A DNA stretch of 8,487 nucleotides, from assembly GCA_017609045.1 (NCBI GenBank), contig JAFCES010000034.1, positions 1-8,487 on the forward strand, read 5' to 3'. Below, one piece after another: positions 4,427 through 8,487 of this stretch; position 1 is the stretch's first letter, and each line of letters begins with the position of its first letter. The notes below the pieces were generated by a model. That model saw only the letters and a list, made by a program, of their open reading frames with translations. It was not told the DNA's origin and searched no databases. The translations under genes and the position numbers were made by a program. This stretch comes from Candidatus Pacearchaeota archaeon (GTDB taxonomy: Archaea > Nanobdellota > Nanobdellia > Pacearchaeales > GW2011-AR1).

Positions 4427-4504
4427 CTTTTTGTTTTTCAGTATATATATTATTTTGTAAGAATTTATTAAAATATTAAAAATAAGCAGAAAATAAATAA
4501 AAAA

Positions 4505-4510
4505 GGAGGG
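4505..4510 (+). promoter_or_regulatory. Shine-Dalgarno site of the EncFtn-like gene
   Basis: GGAGGG lies 9 nt before the ATG at 4520, the same spacing as the zinc-ribbon gene. Confidence 0.75.
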
Positions 4511-4519
4511 ATCAAGAAG

Positions 4520-4756
4520 ATGGTTTATGTGAAAGATTTAGAAGATTCTGATTTGAGAAAGGTAAGAATGTCTCTAAGAGAAGAGTTAGAAGCTATAGAC
4601 AACTATGAGAAGAGGATAGAAACTGCAAAAGATGCAGAGCTGAAAAAAATCCTTGCTCATAACATGGATGAAGAAAAAGAGCATACAGCTATGTTAATGG
4701 AATGGTTGAGAAAGACTGACTCTACTCAAGATAAGATGTTTGAATCTCATGACTAA
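4520..4756 (+). CDS. Encapsulated-ferritin-like (EncFtn-type) ferroxidase, stand-alone, 78 aa
   Basis: This 78-residue, all-helical protein matches the EncFtn family, half-ferritins that form ring-shaped multimers and oxidise Fe(II) at subunit interfaces. From memory of the Rhodospirillum rubrum protein, the core lines up closely: EELEAIDNYEKR here against EELEAVDWYDQR, and ILAHNMDEEKEHTAM against ILAHNRDEEKEHAAM. The iron ligands map to E22, E52 and H55, all present, with E21 and E24 at the entry-site positions. The conserved Trp after Asp is Asn28 here; Tyr29 is kept. EncFtn proteins normally continue with an extra helix and a short peptide that sends them into an encapsulin shell. This one stops soon after EWLRKTDSTQDKMFESHD, and no encapsulin gene is in the window. 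Own promoter region, strong GGAGGG site and T-tract terminator; a palindrome upstream may regulate it. Confidence 0.8.
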   Translation: MVYVKDLEDSDLRKVRMSLREELEAIDNYEKRIETAKDAELKKILAHNMDEEKEHTAMLMEWLRKTDSTQDKMFESHD

Positions 4757-4780
4757 TTTTTATTTTAGTTTTATTTTTTT
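4757..4780 (+). terminator. T-tract terminator after the EncFtn-like gene
   Basis: TTTTTATTTTAGTTTTATTTTTTT-type sequence begins directly after the stop. The rest of the intergenic stretch to 4904 is very AT-rich, separates convergent genes and shows no gene. Confidence 0.5.
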
Positions 4781-4904
4781 CTAATCGATGAAAAGCTATT
4801 TGCTAATTTAAAATTATTTTTAGATTTCTTTAAGTTAACAGAATTAATTTTGTTTTGGCTTTTATATTAAATTTTCAAATCTTTTGATTTTTTCCCTAAT
4901 TTTT

Positions 4905-5484
4905 TTAATTTTTTGTTATTATTTTCTTCAATTCTAATAACCTATTTTTAAGTTCATGAAAATTTTTTACATATTCAAATCTTTTTCCCTTAACACTTAA
5001 ACTTTCTTCAATTTCTGGATGGAGTTTAGAAGATATAGAAGGCAGATACATAATTAATCTCGTCTCGCTTCCAAGATATTTGTAATGGAAATAAAGAAAA
5101 ACAAGGTCTGCCATTGTTCCACAGCTTAAACCAAAAACAACAGCTACATCAGAAAAACTCGCTATTTCTCCGTTCAGATGATACCATGAAGCTACCTTTA
5201 TCTCCTCATCCACAACTTCCATATATGGCTTTATAGATTCTTGTTTATCATACTTTTCGTGGCTCTGGGGATTCACCCCCATATACCTTTTTCCCATTAT
5301 GCTTTTTGTAAACCTTAGCCACCTCAAAGGGAATCCCTCTATCCACAGCAATAACTATCTCAAAACCTTTTTCAGCCAGGTATTTTCCAAACTGCCCTAT
5401 AAACTCTTTCACATCCTGTTTGGATAGATTGGTATGCTTTGATATAAGAGAGTAATTTCCTGGACCTAAAATTCCAACTTTCAT
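4905..5484 (-). pseudogene. LOG/SLOG-like Rossmann-fold protein, frameshifted
   Basis: Two overlapping frames make one protein of about 192 residues. The first starts MKVGILGPGNYSLISKH at 5484, keeps KGFEIVIAVDRGIPFEVAKV and should run on to 5276-5280, where a run of five G (- strand) breaks it. Dropping one G joins KKVYG to VNPQSHEKYD and continues to KKIITKN at 4905. The fold resembles the LOG/TIGR00725/SLOG group of nucleotide-binding Rossmann proteins. The usual PGGxGTxxE loop is replaced by FGLSCGTMADL, so LOG-type phosphoribohydrolase activity is doubtful and a binding or sensing role is as likely. The unshifted frame stops at 5248. The start is 1 nt after the MBL gene's stop, so it is the last gene of the operon. 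A homopolymer sequencing error, a true +1 insertion or programmed shifting are all possible. Confidence 0.75.
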
Positions 5485-5485
5485 C

Positions 5486-6142
5486 TTAACTTTTCTCCAA
5501 AATCTCAGCTTCTATTCCTTCTTGTTTGCAGAGTTCAACAAATTTTTCTGCGTCTTCTCTACTGCCAACCACAGAACCATAATGCATAGGAATAGCAAGT
5601 TTTGGCTTTAACATGAAAGCTGCTCGAGCAGCTTCTTCTGCTGTCATGGTATAAGTTCCTCCGACAGGCAACAAAGCAACATCTATCCTGTTCATTAAAG
5701 ACATCTCTGGAATCAAGTCTGTATCTCCAGCATGATATATCTTTTTCCCTTCTATCTCAACAACATAACCATTCCAATACTCAGACTTTGGATGAAACTC
5801 CTTATCTACATTATAAGCAGGAATTGCCTTAATCCTTGTTCCTTCTATCTCAATCTCCATTCCTGGCTCAATAACCTGAAGATTTATTTTTTCATGCAGT
5901 CTTGTTAACTTGCTAGAACAATCAGCCGGACATATCACGACAGTGTTATCTTTCACTATCCTCTGCAGATCCTCTATACTACAATGATCATAGTGGCTGT
6001 GTGTAATAAGAATAAGGTCAGCCTTCTCACTACCAGCTCCAGCCGGTAACTTATAAGGGTCTATATAGATTATCTTTCCTTTTACCTTTATCAAAAAACC
6101 AGCGTGTCCAGTCCATTCTAAAGTTATATTATTAAGTTGCAT
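5486..6142 (-). CDS. MBL-fold metallo-hydrolase (UlaG/UPF0173-like)
   Basis: This 218-residue protein has the full metallo-beta-lactamase metal site: H48-S-H50-Y-D52-H53 in THSHYDH, H117 in the NVDKEFHPK stretch, D140 in HAGDTD and H187 in MHYG. The opening ITLEWTGHAGFLIK and the spacing of the metal ligands fit the COG2220 group (UlaG/UPF0173-like), which includes hydrolases and phosphodiesterases of mostly unknown substrate. It is full length. The gene starts 11 nt after the AAA_28-like gene and ends 1 nt before the LOG-like gene, so all three are co-transcribed. There is no signal peptide, so the protein is cytoplasmic. A specific substrate cannot be read from the sequence. Nucleotide-linked neighbours make a phosphoester substrate plausible, but that is inference. 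Confidence 0.9.
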   Translation of the reverse strand: MQLNNITLEWTGHAGFLIKVKGKIIYIDPYKLPAGAGSEKADLILITHSHYDHCSIEDLQRIVKDNTVVICPADCSSKLTRLHEKINLQVIEPGMEIEIEGTRIKAIPAYNVDKEFHPKSEYWNGYVVEIEGKKIYHAGDTDLIPEMSLMNRIDVALLPVGGTYTMTAEEAARAAFMLKPKLAIPMHYGSVVGSREDAEKFVELCKQEGIEAEILEKS

Positions 6143-6153
6143 CTTATCTTTAG

Positions 6154-6672
6154 TTAAGAGATTTTAGCTTTTATAAAACTAACTCTATCTTGAACAGACA
6201 TAAAAGGTACTTTTATAATTTCATAGCCCAACTCTTCATAGGCTTTAATTATCTCTTCATTTATTTTTTTCTGCTCTTCTTCATTTTCCTGCCTTAAACT
6301 ATCTGGCTTGTAAAAATTTAATAAATCAAGAATAAAAACTCTTGCATACCTAAACCTCTTCGCAAAATCAACAAGCTCTTGAGGAATTTTTAATTTGTAG
6401 AGTTTATAATAAGCAATAGTATCTCCTAAACCTCTATCAGAAAATATCTCCCCTTTTTTTATATTTTCAAGCATTTTTTTCTGGAACTGAAATATAGCAT
6501 CTTGAAAATCCTGTTTATTAGTTTCTTTTACAGACTTACCAATAAACCTTTTATCAGTTTCAGCCACTTGTCTTGCTGCTTCTCTCAAAGTCTTGTATTC
6601 CTGTCTTTTAAACTCATTAATGATCGTTGTTTTTCCAACACTTGGCCCTCCAGATATAGCATATACTTTCAT
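6154..6672 (-). CDS. P-loop NTPase of the AAA_28 / NadR-like family
   Basis: This 172-residue protein opens with a Walker A motif, GGPSVGKTT (8-16). It continues with a helical middle, the motif FSDRGLGDTIAYY (about 77-89, D79-R80), a hydrophobic strand VFILDLLNFYKPDS (112-125) and the Lys/Glu-rich helix followed by YEELGYEIIKVP (about 145-156). This order fits COG3911/AAA_28, predicted ATPases related to the kinase part of NadR and to Ttd14. The family acts on small phosphorylatable molecules or lipids in the few known cases; the substrate here is unknown. Its ATG overlaps the gatA stop as ATGA, so translation is probably coupled to gatA. The gene appears full length and intact. Confidence 0.85.
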   Translation of the reverse strand: MKVYAISGGPSVGKTTIINEFKRQEYKTLREAARQVAETDKRFIGKSVKETNKQDFQDAIFQFQKKMLENIKKGEIFSDRGLGDTIAYYKLYKLKIPQELVDFAKRFRYARVFILDLLNFYKPDSLRQENEEEQKKINEEIIKAYEELGYEIIKVPFMSVQDRVSFIKAKIS

Positions 6673-7942
6673 TTTTCAAACTCTCTAGCTATAGAAAACA
6701 TTCTCCCCTCTTCAAATCGAGGAACCATAATCTGAAGTCCAACTGGAACTCCATCAATCTTCCCTACAGGAACTGACATAGCTGGAATTTCTGTAAGATT
6801 AGCTGGAATTGTCAAAGCATCATAATTATACATCTCCTCAACAGAAATTTTTTCTCCTATTTTATGGGGAAGTTTTGGGACAGTAGGAAGGATAATACAG
6901 TCAACTTTTTTAAAAGCTTTTTCTAACTCCTGTCTTATCATCTTCTTAGCAACAAGCGCTTTCCTATAATATCTTCCTCTATACTCTGACTGACTTATCT
7001 CCTGTCCTCCTAAAATTCTTCTTAAAACTTCTTCTCCACATACCTCCTCTATCTTCCTCCCATATCTTCTTCCATCAAATCTTCTTGTAGAAGAAAAAAA
7101 CTCTACATAACAAATAGGATAGTAAGTCTGTATAGCTAAATCAATATGAGGCAATTTAATTTTCTCTATTTTCCATCCTTCTCTTTCAGCCAGTTCCTCA
7201 ACTCTCTTCTCTACTAACTTTAAAATCTTCTCATCTGCTTTAATTTCAGGAACCCCTATTTTAATTTTTTTATTTTTTAAATTTTCTAAATTTATCTCTT
7301 TACTATCAAAACTCGTAGCTTCTTTCTCATCTTTACCTTTAATAACATTAAGCAAAAGAAGAGCATCTTTTATATTTCTCGCAAAAGTTCCTATCTGGTC
7401 TAAAGACATACTCAAGTCTATTAAACCATACCTACTCACTAAACCATAAGTGGGCTTTACACCAACAACATCACAATGAGAAGCTGGATTTCTTATACTC
7501 CCTCCAGTATCAGAACCTAAAGCAAGGTCACAAAAACCGGCTGATACAGCTGCAGCACTACCTGAACTTGAACCTCCAGGAATTTTGTCAAGAGAAATAG
7601 GATTTCTTGTAGCTCCAAAAACTCATCCATATTTGCCATTCCTATAATCAACCCATCTTCCTCCCTAATTTTTTTAATAACAGTAGCATCATAAGGGCAG
7701 GTATAGTTTTTAAGAGTCAGAGAAGCGCAACTCGCGTTCAAACCCTTCACATTAATATTACTCTTTACAGTTATAACTTTTCCAGCCAACTTTCCTGCTT
7801 TCCCTTCCTTAATTTTTTTCTCAACAATCTCTGCCTCTTTTAAAACTCTCGGATTAACTTGTAGAATTGCATTTATCTTTTTTCCCTTTTTATTATTTTT
7901 TTCAATTTTTTTCAAGTAAGATTTAACTTTTTCAACTATCAT
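6669..7942 (-). pseudogene. gatA: Asp/Glu-tRNA amidotransferase subunit A (gatA), frameshifted
   Basis: GatA hydrolyses glutamine and, with GatB and GatC, converts Asp-tRNA(Asn) or Glu-tRNA(Gln) to the amide form. The first piece (7942 to about 7622) carries the catalytic Lys60 in ITVKSNINVKG and ends at GMANMDEF. A run of five T (- strand; 7617-7621) then breaks the frame. In the shifted frame the protein continues FGATRNPISLDKIPGGSSSGSAAAV, so both catalytic serines (SSSGS and GGSIR) follow, then VSRYGLIDLSMSLDQIG and VGLQIMVPRFEEGR to the end. Family members have about ten more residues (AMGSSxENSA) between MDEF and FGxTxNP. A deletion of about 31 bp therefore explains both the loss and the shift. 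The start overlaps the GNAT stop (ATGA) and the end overlaps the next gene (ATGA). If real, the lesion abolishes activity; a sequence or assembly error is a serious alternative. Confidence 0.88.
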
Positions 7943-8385
7943 TTTAGTTTCTTAATTAAAAGAACAAATCCTGATTCTTTATACCCTTTTCTTTTATAGA
8001 ATCCGAATGCCCTTACCTTTTCATGAACCCTCATCCAAATCTCATTTACTTTTCTTTTCCTTAACTCAGATTCTGCTGCTTTAAGTAAGTTCCTTCCTAC
8101 CCCTTTTCCTCTAAACTCCTTTTTTACACAAAAATCCTCTATTATTCCATTTAACCCGCGGTCCCAATTAAAGGTATTGAGCATTATAAAGCCAACAACT
8201 CCTTTTTCAACTTCAGCAACTAAGATTTTACACTCTTTAAAACAATCTTTAATTCTTTTAGTTAGAGTTCTTTCATTCCATTTTTCATTATACGGCCTCT
8301 CCAAATATGCTTCTTTATAAATCTCAGCTATCTTTTTTGCATCACTCTTCGTAGCTTCTCTTATTTTTTCAACTACTCTTCCCAT
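7939..8385 (-). CDS. GNAT-family N-acetyltransferase
   Basis: This 148-residue protein has the acetyl-CoA binding core of the GNAT family. It begins with KIREATKSDAKKIAEIYKEA (helix 1), followed by VAEVEKGVVGFIML (strands) and IEDFCVKKEFRGKGVGRNLL with the RxxGxG loop at 92-97. The end carries WMRVHEKVRAFGFYKRKGYKESG (motif B). The substrate is not predictable. It sits between gatC and gatA: its first 13 bases overlap the end of gatC and its stop overlaps the gatA ATG. It is thus embedded in an amidotransferase operon and translated in a coupled way. Only a weak GAGAGG site precedes the start, fitting coupled translation. Appears intact. Confidence 0.92.
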   Translation of the reverse strand: MGRVVEKIREATKSDAKKIAEIYKEAYLERPYNEKWNERTLTKRIKDCFKECKILVAEVEKGVVGFIMLNTFNWDRGLNGIIEDFCVKKEFRGKGVGRNLLKAAESELRKRKVNEIWMRVHEKVRAFGFYKRKGYKESGFVLLIKKLK

Positions 8386-8487
8386 TTTTTCCTCTCAGCT
8401 ACAATATAACCTTGCTCAGTTTTTGGGGCATTTTTTAACATGATTTTTCTGAAATCTTCATCTCTCCCTTCTCTCTCATCTTCTTCT
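8373..8487 (-). CDS. gatC: Asp/Glu-tRNA amidotransferase subunit C, C-terminal end (partial)
   Basis: This open frame enters from the window edge and ends at a TAG at 8373-8375. Its last 37 residues include EDEREGRDEDFRKIMLKNAP and KTEQGYIVAERKKWEE. The pattern of an acidic stretch, then (L/M)(L/R)KNAPxxExGY, is the C-terminal signature of GatC, the small subunit that stabilises the GatA-GatB complex. The start and most of the protein lie outside the window. Its final 13 bases overlap the start of the GNAT gene. The identification rests on a short segment but is supported by gatA two genes downstream. Confidence 0.75.
   Translation of the reverse strand, partial: EEDEREGRDEDFRKIMLKNAPKTEQGYIVAERKKWEE

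Noticed and set aside
6502..6735. A 77-codon + strand frame across the AAA_28-like and gatA junction
   Set aside because: It is antisense to two supported genes that overlap as ATGA and has no promoter or family match.
7517..7616. C-terminal end of the first gatA reading frame (LQEILFLLTKFLEVQVQ...) as a hydrophobic segment
   Set aside because: It is out-of-frame translation after the frameshift; the correct frame here encodes the conserved amidase serine region.

Overview
The window looks like part of an AT-rich archaeal chromosome, most likely from a DPANN-type archaeon (Woesearchaeota/Pacearchaeota-like). The evidence is an archaeal information-processing gene set (aIF2-beta, aIF1A, a Dim2-like KH protein, DUF424), an FtsZ2-type tubulin, archaeal TATA boxes at a fixed distance from start sites, and a tRNA with bulge-helix-bulge type introns. 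The lineage is inferred from protein similarity that I recall, not from a search.

Layout. On the + strand, 1-2015 holds translation and ribosome-biogenesis genes: the 3' end of aIF2-beta, a 47-aa zinc-ribbon protein, DUF424, aIF1A and a Dim2-like KH protein. At 2063-2180 is a tRNA-Asn(GTT) gene split by two introns, a 34-nt one in the D-loop and an 11-nt one at the canonical 37/38 position; removing both leaves a perfect 73-nt cloverleaf. A nitroreductase with an internal in-frame deletion follows (2236-2733). On the - strand are a 59-aa two-helix membrane protein (2891-3070), a hairpin terminator and ftsZ (3140-4225). The ftsZ promoter contains a palindromic TATA box flanked by an 11-bp inverted repeat. 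A + strand gene at 4520-4756 encodes a short protein of the encapsulated-ferritin (EncFtn) type.

From 8487 down to 4905 runs one tightly packed - strand operon: gatC (C-terminal end only), a GNAT acetyltransferase, gatA, a NadR/AAA_28-type P-loop protein, a metallo-beta-lactamase-fold hydrolase and a LOG/SLOG-like Rossmann protein. Junctions are ATGA overlaps or short gaps. gatA and the LOG-like gene are each frameshifted at a homopolymer run.

How it fits together. GatC/GatA belong to the amidotransferase that makes Asn-tRNA(Asn) or Gln-tRNA(Gln), and the tRNA-Asn is in the same window. The initiation factors and Dim2-like protein serve translation initiation and small-subunit maturation. 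Two start strategies coexist: promoters placed so that the transcript begins at the start codon (DUF424, aIF1A, nitroreductase, and also the tRNA itself), and promoters with a short leader carrying a strong GGAGG (zinc ribbon, ftsZ, EncFtn-like). No CRISPR array, transposase or defence cassette was seen. The most notable items are the two-intron tRNA whose D-loop intron carries a decoy copy of the D-stem strand, the encapsulin-less EncFtn-like protein, the ftsZ promoter repeat, and the cluster of three gene lesions.
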